Shown: one piece after another, positions 8,762-16,104 of the stretch
Numbering within the stretch: position 1 is the stretch's first letter
How the letters are laid out: every line of letters starts with the position of its first letter
Source: a virus
Virus record (IMG/VR): IMGVR_UViG_3300043436_003157
Location: 1-34,662 of that record
Direction: 5' to 3' (one strand)
DNA length: 34,662 nt
Position numbers and translations under genes: made by a program
Notes under the pieces: model-generated
Databases searched by the model: none
The model's input: the letters and a program-made list of their open reading frames with translations, nothing else
What the model was told of the DNA's origin: nothing

Positions 8762-8782
8762 GGGGGTATGATTAGTACCCCC
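8762..8782 (-). terminator. GC-rich hairpin after the sheath gene
   Basis: Seven-base stem GGGGGTA/TACCCCC with a 7-base loop, followed in the minus transcript by TTTATTT. It lies 10 nt after the sheath stop codon (8793-8795) and ahead of the HAD gene. It is the only clearly GC-rich structure nearby and likely acts as a partial terminator. Confidence 0.7.
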
Positions 8783-8792
8783 GTTAAGTTTA

Positions 8793-11700
8793 TTAAATAT
8801 TCTCAAACGAAGCTCCTGTTGGAGTGATGAAGAATTCAATATCGATGAATTCTAATGCCTTCGTAGGTTTTAAGTAAATTTTACCTGTTAATGTGTTTCT
8901 GTCTAAGTCTTCAGGTGAAGATGAAACAGTTACACGGAAATCGTATAAACCTCTATCTCTTCTGATTGAATCCAAGATAGGGTTAACACTATCCAAGAAT
9001 TGTTGTCTAACGATTTGGTCGTTTTGTTCGAACAATAATCTTACCGCTACTGCTGAAATCAACTTACGAGCTTGAAGTAATAATCTTCTTACGTTCAATC
9101 TATTAAGTGCTGTGTCAGCGACTTGTAAAGTTTTGTTACCCCAAATTACAGTTCCAACATCAGAGAAAGTTGCGATAGGGTTAATTCTACCTTGATACAA
9201 TGTATCTCTGTCAGTTTGTGTTAGTTTTTGTCTAGCTTTGATTGAGTTTACAAGACCTCTTGTGTAACCCGCAGATGCGAACCAAGGGAATGAAATGTTA
9301 TCAGTCAATGCTAAGTTTCTACAAACCTCACCTGTTGGTGGTAAGTAAATTTGTGTATTGTTTACAGTATCTCTTGTTAAAATCCAAGGATAGTAAGTTG
9401 CGGTATAGTTAGAGTCGATACCTGTGTTATCCAAGTTGTCAACCGCTTCTTGTGAGTAGATAATATCCAAAGAGCTTGTCGCATCTGGTGTATACATTTG
9501 ATAGTCAGGAGTAGTACAGATATAAACTGAATCTGCTCTTGAGTATTGTACCATGTCAATCGCCTCTTCCACAAGGTTAGAGTTGTTAACATAATCGATA
9601 CTTGCAGTTGCAAATATGTTAATGTTTGTTGCTTCAGGGTTAGCGAACGTTAAGATACCAAGTAAGTATGCGTAGTAGTCAGTGTTTGCAAAATCCTGAG
9701 TATTGTTTTGAACAACAATTCTCTTAAACATACCGTCACCTGTTGCGGTTGGATATCTTGAAGATGGTGCAAAACCTGCTAAGAAACCTGATGCCCCCAA
9801 TTGGAATCTGTCCTCGTTAGTTCTCCACTCTCTGTAGATATCCCAACCATCAAATCCACCCGCGAAACACACAGTGTACTTTCTTGAGTAAATGAAGTAG
9901 TATGGGTTTTCTTGAGTTGCAGGGTCTTCTCTAAAGTCTGCAACACCACATTCAAATGCCGTTTGACCACTTGACATTGAAGTGTTTGATATTGTTACAA
10001 CCGTTGCACCTGAGTCCATGTGGAAACCTTTACTTAATACGTTCCATTTAGTTGAATCAGTTGCTAATGTCCAATTTGATTGTGGGTTTTGTTTTCCTTT
10101 ATAAGTTAAGAATGATTCGTCAATACCATATTGTGTTGAGAAACCTAAATAAGTTCTTCTTACAATATCACCACCAGATTCAACAGTGTTAGAACCTCCT
10201 GTTGGAGTACCAAAAGGTGGGTTAGCAATAACTTCACCTGGATAATCATATTTAGTTTTAAACTTAGGATATGGTGATGGATAAATTGAAACATCTTCAT
10301 ACTCTCTTTGAGTGTAACCGTAGAATCCACAAGGGATTGCATCGATTGGTGCTTCGTCAGCCATTTCAATCATAATATATTTTGAAATCAAAGCGTATTC
10401 TCCATCTGAAGAACCAATCTTTTTAGCGATAAAGTTATTCGACGCTGGGTCTAAATTACAATTAGTATATTTTTCAATTACGATAGGATTTGCATCTGTA
10501 TCAAAGAAATTTCTAACAAACACATCAAAAGACATGTTATTAAATGACAAGTTTGCAATTGAAACTTTAATTTCAGTGTTTGCAGAATCACCATCAGAAA
10601 TTGATATAAATTTAAATAAGTTATAAACTTTATTACCTCTCAATTCTGAAACCAAAAATGGTGTCTCAGGTGATTGGTATCTTTCCAAATTCCAAGCAAT
10701 TGACTGACTTGATTGACTTCTTGCGTCAGGTAATGCAATTAAAGTTGAATTTAAACCTCTAATATAACCTTGGTTATAAGCGTAATTCAAACTACCTTGA
10801 TATGCTTCTTCAACATAAACAGGTACTTCAAATCTTGATTTTCCAAAATTATCAACACCTAAAACTTTAGTTATATATTTTGAAGATGATGCTAATAATG
10901 AAGTCTCAAAAGAGAAGGTGTCATTATCTCTTGTAACACCTGATAATAAGAAAGTAGCATATGGTGATGAAGTAATACCTGAGTATTGACCTGTACTTAC
11001 CAATTGTAAATCGGTAAGACCACTTACTTGATAAACAGGACCGTGGTTTTCACTTGTAGAACTATTACTATATAATGAAATACCTCTTGAACGAAGTGTT
11101 CCAACTACCATGTTATTGAACTCTGTATATGCAGTTCCTGTGAATGTATAAGTCTCACCACTTATTGTTCCTGTGTAAACTCCTGTACCACCAGTAACTA
11201 AATTACTAACAACATAGTAGAATGAATATCCTGTGTAAGCATTTCCTGAAGAAATATCAAAGTTAGCGTAAAACCATGGGTCATTTGCTGATGAAGATAA
11301 ATCATTATCGTCAAATGTATTAACACAATTGTAAGGGTCAGTAACCGCAGAGTATGTGGTAACTAAACTGTCGTAATCTGTATTAGGTATTGCACCATAC
11401 ACAACCGAAGTTGTTGCTGACAATGATGGTGTATCAATTATACCACCTAAGTAAGCGTTAAAGTCGGTTTGTAGTGTTGATGTAGAACCGTCATTTAATC
11501 TATATTGTGTATTTAAATTAGCCTGAACTTGTGCAGGTAATGAGGAAGTAAATTCAACAGTACTTCCTGATGAGTATCCTGTAAATGTTGCGGTGAAAGT
11601 TGTGGCGTTTGATGGGTCACCAATTGTTGTTGGGTCAACATTTGCAATTAATGATAAACTCCAAGATGGACCCGCATCATAACCTGACAATCCTAAGATT

Positions 11701-11993
11701 CTTGTAACAAACAATTGGTTTGATTGTTGCAAGTATGATTTAGCAATGTATGCCGCCTCATATTTTGGGATTTGAGTGTTATAAAATTTAACGGGTTCAG
11801 TTCCACCAAAATATGCTTGGAACTCGTCGTAGTTAGTTATGAATACTGGTTCGAATGCTGGACCTCTTAAAGTTTCTCCAACAAGACCTAAAGTTGTTAC
11901 CCCAACACTTTGGGCTACGAATGATAGGTCGGTCTCAGATGTGTATACGCCTGGTGAAACGAATACTTTTTGATTTGCTTGTGCTGTTGCCAT
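8793..11993 (-). CDS. Contractile tail sheath protein (T4 gp18-like, enlarged)
   Basis: The N-terminus (VFVSPGVYTSETDLSFVAQS, then VGVTTLGLVGET) and the last 220 residues (ALNRLNVRRLLLQARK, LFEQNDQ, LTGKIYLKPTKALEFIDIEF) are the conserved core of phage tail sheaths. The protein is 1,066 residues against about 660 for T4 gp18. The extra length lies in a Ser/Thr/Gly/Tyr-rich, beta-looking region at roughly 95-400 and in the middle, so extra surface-exposed domains are likely (inference). It assembles around the tube and drives contraction. The ATG at 11993 has a TATTTAT element 34 nt upstream. A GC-rich hairpin follows the stop, so this is an independent, highly expressed unit. The divergent ribbon-helix-helix gene starts 120 bases away. 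Confidence 0.95.
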   Translation of the reverse strand: MATAQANQKVFVSPGVYTSETDLSFVAQSVGVTTLGLVGETLRGPAFEPVFITNYDEFQAYFGGTEPVKFYNTQIPKYEAAYIAKSYLQQSNQLFVTRILGLSGYDAGPSWSLSLIANVDPTTIGDPSNATTFTATFTGYSSGSTVEFTSSLPAQVQANLNTQYRLNDGSTSTLQTDFNAYLGGIIDTPSLSATTSVVYGAIPNTDYDSLVTTYSAVTDPYNCVNTFDDNDLSSSANDPWFYANFDISSGNAYTGYSFYYVVSNLVTGGTGVYTGTISGETYTFTGTAYTEFNNMVVGTLRSRGISLYSNSSTSENHGPVYQVSGLTDLQLVSTGQYSGITSSPYATFLLSGVTRDNDTFSFETSLLASSSKYITKVLGVDNFGKSRFEVPVYVEEAYQGSLNYAYNQGYIRGLNSTLIALPDARSQSSQSIAWNLERYQSPETPFLVSELRGNKVYNLFKFISISDGDSANTEIKVSIANLSFNNMSFDVFVRNFFDTDANPIVIEKYTNCNLDPASNNFIAKKIGSSDGEYALISKYIMIEMADEAPIDAIPCGFYGYTQREYEDVSIYPSPYPKFKTKYDYPGEVIANPPFGTPTGGSNTVESGGDIVRRTYLGFSTQYGIDESFLTYKGKQNPQSNWTLATDSTKWNVLSKGFHMDSGATVVTISNTSMSSGQTAFECGVADFREDPATQENPYYFIYSRKYTVCFAGGFDGWDIYREWRTNEDRFQLGASGFLAGFAPSSRYPTATGDGMFKRIVVQNNTQDFANTDYYAYLLGILTFANPEATNINIFATASIDYVNNSNLVEEAIDMVQYSRADSVYICTTPDYQMYTPDATSSLDIIYSQEAVDNLDNTGIDSNYTATYYPWILTRDTVNNTQIYLPPTGEVCRNLALTDNISFPWFASAGYTRGLVNSIKARQKLTQTDRDTLYQGRINPIATFSDVGTVIWGNKTLQVADTALNRLNVRRLLLQARKLISAVAVRLLFEQNDQIVRQQFLDSVNPILDSIRRDRGLYDFRVTVSSSPEDLDRNTLTGKIYLKPTKALEFIDIEFFITPTGASFENI

Positions 11994-12027
11994 TATTAAA
12001 TTATTCTGTTACAGATTTATTTTATTG

Positions 12028-12034
12028 ATAAATA
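12028..12034 (-). promoter_or_regulatory. TATTTAT element before the sheath gene
   Basis: Sense TATTTATCAAT 34 nt upstream of the sheath ATG. It faces a plus-strand copy 38 bases away, at nearly the same distance from its own gene, so the two form a divergent promoter pair. Confidence 0.55.
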
Positions 12035-12071
12035 TTCGACTTTTGATGAAAAAACTTTACTTTTGGATAAG

Positions 12072-12078
12072 TATTTAT
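12072..12078 (+). promoter_or_regulatory. TATTTAT element before the ribbon-helix-helix gene
   Basis: Plus-strand TATTTAT 35 nt upstream of the ATG at 12114. It is the mirror partner of the sheath element and shows the motif also precedes genes on the other strand. Confidence 0.5.
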
Positions 12079-12113
12079 AAACGGTATGAAATAATTCTGC
12101 CTTTTTTCTACCC

Positions 12114-12275
12114 ATGAAAACCAAGAAAGAAATAAAGAATATCAAAATATCCCCTGAATCACACGATATCTTAAAAAAGTACTGTGATAAGCGTGGAATT
12201 AAGATTTATAAATTTTTAGAGAATTTAATCTTTGAAAAGTGTAAAGAGAAGAAAGATATTTATGGGGAAGATTAA
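12114..12275 (+). CDS. Small ribbon-helix-helix-like DNA-binding protein (53 aa)
   Basis: A 53-residue plus-strand protein inserted in the minus-strand tail block. It has a Lys-rich N-terminus, a short beta strand (IKNIKISPE), then two helices (HDILKKYCDKRG and KIYKFLENLIFEK). This is the Arc/MetJ ribbon-helix-helix outline. Such proteins dimerise and bind operator DNA through the paired strands. The stop codon overlaps the last 4 bases of the convergent tail-terminator-like gene. Upstream lies a TATTTAT element at a distance mirroring that of the sheath gene. It may regulate the shared intergenic region or the late genes generally (inference). Coding is supported by the coherent fold, proper start and lack of any other gene in the gap. 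Confidence 0.65.
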   Translation: MKTKKEIKNIKISPESHDILKKYCDKRGIKIYKFLENLIFEKCKEKKDIYGED

Positions 12276-13315
12276 ACTAACTTGTTTTCGTATGTTATAA
12301 GTGAGTCTTGGGTGTTATCATTCTTTGTTACTTCTATTCTTAAAATGTCGTTTGTTGTGATTTCAATTCGTTGAAGGTCACTACCATAATAATCACCATT
12401 AATATACACATCAAATGTGTCCACATTACTTGTTGAAAGTAAGTTCATATTTGCGGTAAAATCAATTCGGTCATTTAAAACAGTATTACCTGAAACAAAT
12501 AAAAACGGCATTTCAAACTCATCAGGATTTTCAGGATATTTGTTCCTTCTTTGTTTTCTTGTTGAAGTATCAAGTTCAATAAGTTGAGTAACTCTTTGAA
12601 TTGCGGGTTTTACTTCAAACTCATCTTCGTCAATTAAATAACCTAACATGGTAAAGTCATAACTCTGAACATAATACTTTCTTGAATCCATATTCATCTG
12701 TGATTCATCCGATACGTTGTTCATAATAATTGGAACATACTGACCCTTGATAAAAGTATATGCCTGTCTTGATGAAAAAGTTTGCATTACAATTTTATTT
12801 AATTGATTCAACTCTCTCATTCTGTTACAAATGATTTTAACTTGATAATTGATATCAACAGGAACAGGTTGTGGTATTGTGTAGATATCCATACCTTGTT
12901 CGTTTCCGTTCCATGTTGGAACTGAGGCATAATAGAATTGTTTTCTATTTGGAATAGTATATTGAAGTGATGGGTTTGTACCATACTTAACTTCAGGTGT
13001 TCTAACTACAGTAATAAATGGTGGTGCGGCATTGTAATCTAAATCCACAAACTGCCAAGTTTCCAAATACTGTGTCCAGTTTTGAGTTGTAATGATTATG
13101 TCCAACATAGGAACGACTTTACCTGCGGTTACAACTTCAAGTTCTGTCTTAACAAAATCAAGCATACCCCTATCCAAATCCGCATGTAATACAGATTTTG
13201 GTAAATAGGTTCCATCTTCTTTAATATATTGTAAAAGTTCTTCTCTACGTTCAGATAAAACTTTTTTTGGTACTAAAGGTAATGTTGGTTTAACTACTGT
13301 CCTTGGTAATGGCAT
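12272..13315 (-). CDS. Tail terminator / sheath-stabiliser-like protein (possibly T4 gp15-like)
   Basis: The 347-residue protein has a central alpha/beta segment, VDINYQVKIICNRMRELNQL followed by helix, then IKGQYVPIIMN and YDFTMLGYLID. This resembles T4 gp15 and related tail terminators, where a strand leads into a helix with Met/Gln-rich turns. The first 60 residues are basic and helical. The last 80 (from about 265) form an additional Asn/Thr/Asp-rich beta domain not expected in gp15. It is encoded immediately after the 137-residue gene, with its ATG adjoining that gene's TAA, and upstream of the sheath. This matches T4 order (14, 15, 18). The product would cap the tail and join it to the neck. 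The gp15 assignment rests on pattern and position only. Confidence 0.5.
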   Translation of the reverse strand: MPLPRTVVKPTLPLVPKKVLSERREELLQYIKEDGTYLPKSVLHADLDRGMLDFVKTELEVVTAGKVVPMLDIIITTQNWTQYLETWQFVDLDYNAAPPFITVVRTPEVKYGTNPSLQYTIPNRKQFYYASVPTWNGNEQGMDIYTIPQPVPVDINYQVKIICNRMRELNQLNKIVMQTFSSRQAYTFIKGQYVPIIMNNVSDESQMNMDSRKYYVQSYDFTMLGYLIDEDEFEVKPAIQRVTQLIELDTSTRKQRRNKYPENPDEFEMPFLFVSGNTVLNDRIDFTANMNLLSTSNVDTFDVYINGDYYGSDLQRIEITTNDILRIEVTKNDNTQDSLITYENKLV

Positions 13316-13729
13316 TTATTCTTTTACTACAAATAGTTTATTTTGTGAATTAATCATGTCAACTTCTTGAGCTCTATAAACAGGTTCTTCACTTTGTTTA
13401 TAAACAAATGAATCATATCTGTATGGATTATAAGTTACAATCATATCTGATGGTGGATTCGGAATGTCATCACAAGGATATTCACAATAATCTAATAATT
13501 TTCCAATCACAAATGCGTGAACATTTTTTGACTTTTCTGAACGAACTTTTTCTTTACCACCTTTTCTAACTCTAAACTCAACGTCACCTAATTTAACATA
13601 GTCTGCATGCATAATAACTTTACTGTTGTATGTTACAGAAAATGTGTGTTTGTGTAAATTGTAATACACCATTACTTTTTTACCCAAAAATAAATTATCG
13701 AATTGTGATTCAGTTATTATTACTTGCAT
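13316..13729 (-). CDS. Conserved-looking phage protein of unknown function (137 aa)
   Basis: I do not recognise a function. The protein starts with MQVIITESQFDNLF, an opening type I have seen in phage proteins of Bacteroidota. It continues with beta strands (MVYYNLHKHTFSVTY) and a basic stretch (RVRKGGKEKVRSEKS). A CEYPCDD motif holds two Cys near the middle, and Tyr-rich strands follow. No signal peptide or membrane segment is seen. Its ATG shares one base with the stop of the upstream neck-like gene and its stop adjoins the next start, so it is translated in a tight three-gene unit with head-tail joining proteins. A structural or assembly role is inferred from context only. Confidence 0.7.
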   Translation of the reverse strand: MQVIITESQFDNLFLGKKVMVYYNLHKHTFSVTYNSKVIMHADYVKLGDVEFRVRKGGKEKVRSEKSKNVHAFVIGKLLDYCEYPCDDIPNPPSDMIVTYNPYRYDSFVYKQSEEPVYRAQEVDMINSQNKLFVVKE

Positions 13730-14253
13730 TAGATTCCTTTAAATTCATTTTCACTTACCCATGTTGCTGTAATCGTTCTATAGAACGGTTTGTATCCACC
13801 ATAAGTGTGTTTATTATCAGACCTAACATATCCGTCATCACTAACTGAATAATATCTAACTCTGTCTTCAGTTTCATAATATCCAATATAATCACCCATG
13901 AATATTTCAACTTCCAAGTCATCAAGTTGTTTTTGATAAATTGAAAATTTCATACTTCCTGGCTCTTGAATCTCAACTCTTGAATTACCATAAAATTTAT
14001 TGGTCGGAGCCATAACTTGAACCAATCCTTTTAATTCGACAGGTGCCATAAATTGTACCCCATCTTCAACCACTTCACCGTATACATTGTCTTTCTTTGT
14101 TTTATAACGGTCAATACGATACAATACGATTGTGAAGTTCATATCACCCTCGAGCCATTCTTGACCCATACCAATATCAAGGTCAAAATCTTCACCACCG
14201 AAGAATTTACCCAATCTTGTAATTGGTACCAATTTTTCTGACGTTTGTTTCAT
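13729..14253 (-). CDS. Neck / head-tail connector-like protein (possibly T4 gp14-like)
   Basis: The 174-residue protein is beta-rich and acidic. It opens with a Phe/Gly-rich stretch (LGKFFGGEDFDLDIG), then strands FTIVLYRIDRY and VQFMAPVELKG. A region around residues 110-140 (DDLEVEIFMGDYIGYYETED) recalls the GDLIYFP-type segment of T4 gp14 neck protein. It ends with a Trp-containing strand. It heads a three-gene unit with the unknown 137-residue protein and the tail-terminator-like protein, agreeing with the T4 order 14-15. The ATG at 14253 lies only 6 nt from a TATTTAT element. The gp13-like partner is encoded on the opposite strand 3.4 kb away. Assignment is tentative. Confidence 0.45.
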   Translation of the reverse strand: MKQTSEKLVPITRLGKFFGGEDFDLDIGMGQEWLEGDMNFTIVLYRIDRYKTKKDNVYGEVVEDGVQFMAPVELKGLVQVMAPTNKFYGNSRVEIQEPGSMKFSIYQKQLDDLEVEIFMGDYIGYYETEDRVRYYSVSDDGYVRSDNKHTYGGYKPFYRTITATWVSENEFKGI

Positions 14254-14259
14254 ATATTG

Positions 14260-14266
14260 ATAAATA
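14260..14266 (-). promoter_or_regulatory. TATTTAT element before the neck-like operon
   Basis: Sense TATTTAT only 6 nt from the ATG at 14253. If it is a promoter core, the transcript would start at or almost at the start codon, so it would be leaderless. Confidence 0.5.
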
Positions 14267-14281
14267 CTTAAACTTTTACTA

Positions 14282-14288
14282 TATTTAG
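14282..14288 (+). promoter_or_regulatory. TATTTAG near-match before the helicase gene
   Basis: One-base variant (TATTTAG) of the window's recurrent element, 20 nt before the helicase ATG at 14309, in a very A/T-rich divergent region. It may be a weaker promoter of the same class. Confidence 0.3.
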
Positions 14289-14308
14289 TTTATAATTTAG
14301 TAATTTAA

Positions 14309-16063
14309 ATGAGTGATGTTAGTTTAGAGTCAAAAGCGATGTCAATTCTTGAATCCTATGAGGGTGGCAACAACTATATTTTGGAATTAAAACGTAAATC
14401 ACAAATCAATAAAAAGTTTTATCCGACACGAAGTCAATCAGATTACATTATCAATTTCCACAACAAACAACCAAAGGTTGCTAAGAAGTGGGTTATACTT
14501 GACGCTTACTTCGCACAGAAATTAGCTGACGACAAATTATATACCGAAATACCACAAAAGGTATGGGTTGAGAAGTTATTGGCGGATAAAGAAAAGGCTT
14601 ACCACATTTGGGGTAAAGTTTTAGACAAAGAAGAATTCCACGATTTTTGGTTACCAAAGGCGGCAATCATCAAAGACAATTCAGTTAAAGATGTTGTAAT
14701 TGATTATTCAAAGTATTCACATCGTCCACCACTTGACCACCAAAAAGAAGCAATTCAAAAATTGGTGGAGAATAAAAAATTCATCCTTGCCGATGATATG
14801 GGTCTTGGTAAAACAACATCGACAATCATTGCGGCATTAGAATCAGGTTCAAAAAAAGTATTAATCATTTGTCCTGCAACATTAAAGATTAACTGGAAAC
14901 GTGAGATTGAAAATTATTCAGATAAATCAATCTACATTGCTGAAAGTAAAAATTTCAGTACAGAAGCTGATTTTGTTATCATAAATTATGACATTATAAA
15001 AAATTTCCATGACCCTAAAAAGAAAGATGACTCTCAAGTTCTTGCTGCCAATTTTGATTTGGTTATTATCGATGAAGCACATTATATCAAAAATGCTACA
15101 GCACAAAGGACAAAACTAATTAACGACATCGTTAAAAAAACTGAACGACTTTGGTTGTTGACGGGAACACCGATGACATCACGACCTATTGACTATTTCA
15201 ACTTATTAAGTTTGATTGACTCACCTGTTGCAAAAAATTGGATGGCTTATGCTATCCGTTATTGTTCAGGATACCAATTTAATGTTGGTGGAAGAAAAGT
15301 TTGGAATGTAACGGGGGCCTCTAACCTTGAAGAATTAAGAGACCGAACTGTTGGTTTAACGTTAAGACGATTAAAAGAAAACGTTCTTGATTTACCCGAC
15401 AAGATTATCACTCCCGTATATTTAAGATTGAAATCAAAATCATATGAAAATGTGATGGGTGAATACTACGATTGGTACGACAAAAACCCTGAAGAGTCCA
15501 AATCACTTACCGTACAGTTTTCAAAATTAACAAAAGTTAGACAAATCATTGCAGATGAAAAAATTGCACAAACTATTGAACTCGCTGAAAACATTCTTGA
15601 ACAAGACAAGAAAGTTATTATTTTCTGTAATTTCACGGATTCATTAAATAAAATTTCCGAACACTTTGGTAAATTGGCGGTTAAACTTGATGGTTCTATG
15701 TCAAAAGTTGAACGTCAAAACTCTGTCGACCAATTTCAAGATAACCCAAAAGTTAAAGTATTTGTGGGTAATATTAAAGCCGCAGGTGTTGGTATTACAT
15801 TAACCGCGGCTGAAGCGGTAATCATGAATGACTTATCATTCTTACCTTCAGACCACGCTCAAGCTGAAGACCGAGCTTATCGTTACGGTCAAAAAAATAA
15901 TGTTTTGGTTTATTATCCAATATTCGAAAACACAATCGAAGGTATCATCTACGATATCTTAAACAACAAAAAACAAGTCATCGCCACCGTTATGGGAGAC
16001 AACCAACATCCCGCCGATGCAGCAGAAGAAATACTACAAAGAATTAACGAACTGCGATATTAA
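14309..16063 (+). CDS. SNF2-family DNA helicase/translocase
   Basis: The 584-residue protein has all core SF2/SNF2 motifs. Motif I is ADDMGLGKTT (K168), motif Ia lies in LIICPATLKINWKREI, motif II is DEAH (255-258) and motif III is LTGTP (284-288). In the second RecA-like domain motif V lies in NIKAAGVGITLTAA and motif VI is EDRAYRYGQ (520-528, with R522 and R525). Residues 1-140 are an N-terminal extension. The size matches T4 UvsW (587) and the compact SMARCAL1-like type. It probably hydrolyses ATP to move along duplex DNA and remodel forks or recombination intermediates. It opens the plus-strand block that also holds the SOD fusion and gp13-like gene. Start is the ATG at 14309; no Shine-Dalgarno is seen. 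Confidence 0.93.
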   Translation: MSDVSLESKAMSILESYEGGNNYILELKRKSQINKKFYPTRSQSDYIINFHNKQPKVAKKWVILDAYFAQKLADDKLYTEIPQKVWVEKLLADKEKAYHIWGKVLDKEEFHDFWLPKAAIIKDNSVKDVVIDYSKYSHRPPLDHQKEAIQKLVENKKFILADDMGLGKTTSTIIAALESGSKKVLIICPATLKINWKREIENYSDKSIYIAESKNFSTEADFVIINYDIIKNFHDPKKKDDSQVLAANFDLVIIDEAHYIKNATAQRTKLINDIVKKTERLWLLTGTPMTSRPIDYFNLLSLIDSPVAKNWMAYAIRYCSGYQFNVGGRKVWNVTGASNLEELRDRTVGLTLRRLKENVLDLPDKIITPVYLRLKSKSYENVMGEYYDWYDKNPEESKSLTVQFSKLTKVRQIIADEKIAQTIELAENILEQDKKVIIFCNFTDSLNKISEHFGKLAVKLDGSMSKVERQNSVDQFQDNPKVKVFVGNIKAAGVGITLTAAEAVIMNDLSFLPSDHAQAEDRAYRYGQKNNVLVYYPIFENTIEGIIYDILNNKKQVIATVMGDNQHPADAAEEILQRINELRY

Positions 16064-16066
16064 CGA

Positions 16067-16098
16067 ATAACGGATTATTTATATATAACGGATAATCC
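16067..16098 (+). promoter_or_regulatory. Operator-like promoter region of the SOD fusion gene
   Basis: The element TATTTAT (16076-16082) lies 22 nt before the ATG. It is flanked by a direct repeat ATAACGGAT (16067-16075 and 16085-16093) and enclosed in a perfect inverted repeat GGATTAT/ATAATCC (16072-16078 and 16092-16098). Two repeat copies around a promoter core suggest a regulator binding site, or an mRNA hairpin. This is the most elaborate leader in the plus-strand block. Confidence 0.5.
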
Positions 16099-16104
16099 AA
16101 TACT

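Noticed and set aside
12072-12079. T4-type late promoter TATAAATA read on the minus strand toward the sheath
   Set aside because: The same bases read as TATTTAT toward the plus-strand gene, as at every other unit; taken as TATAAATA most copies would point away from their nearest gene.
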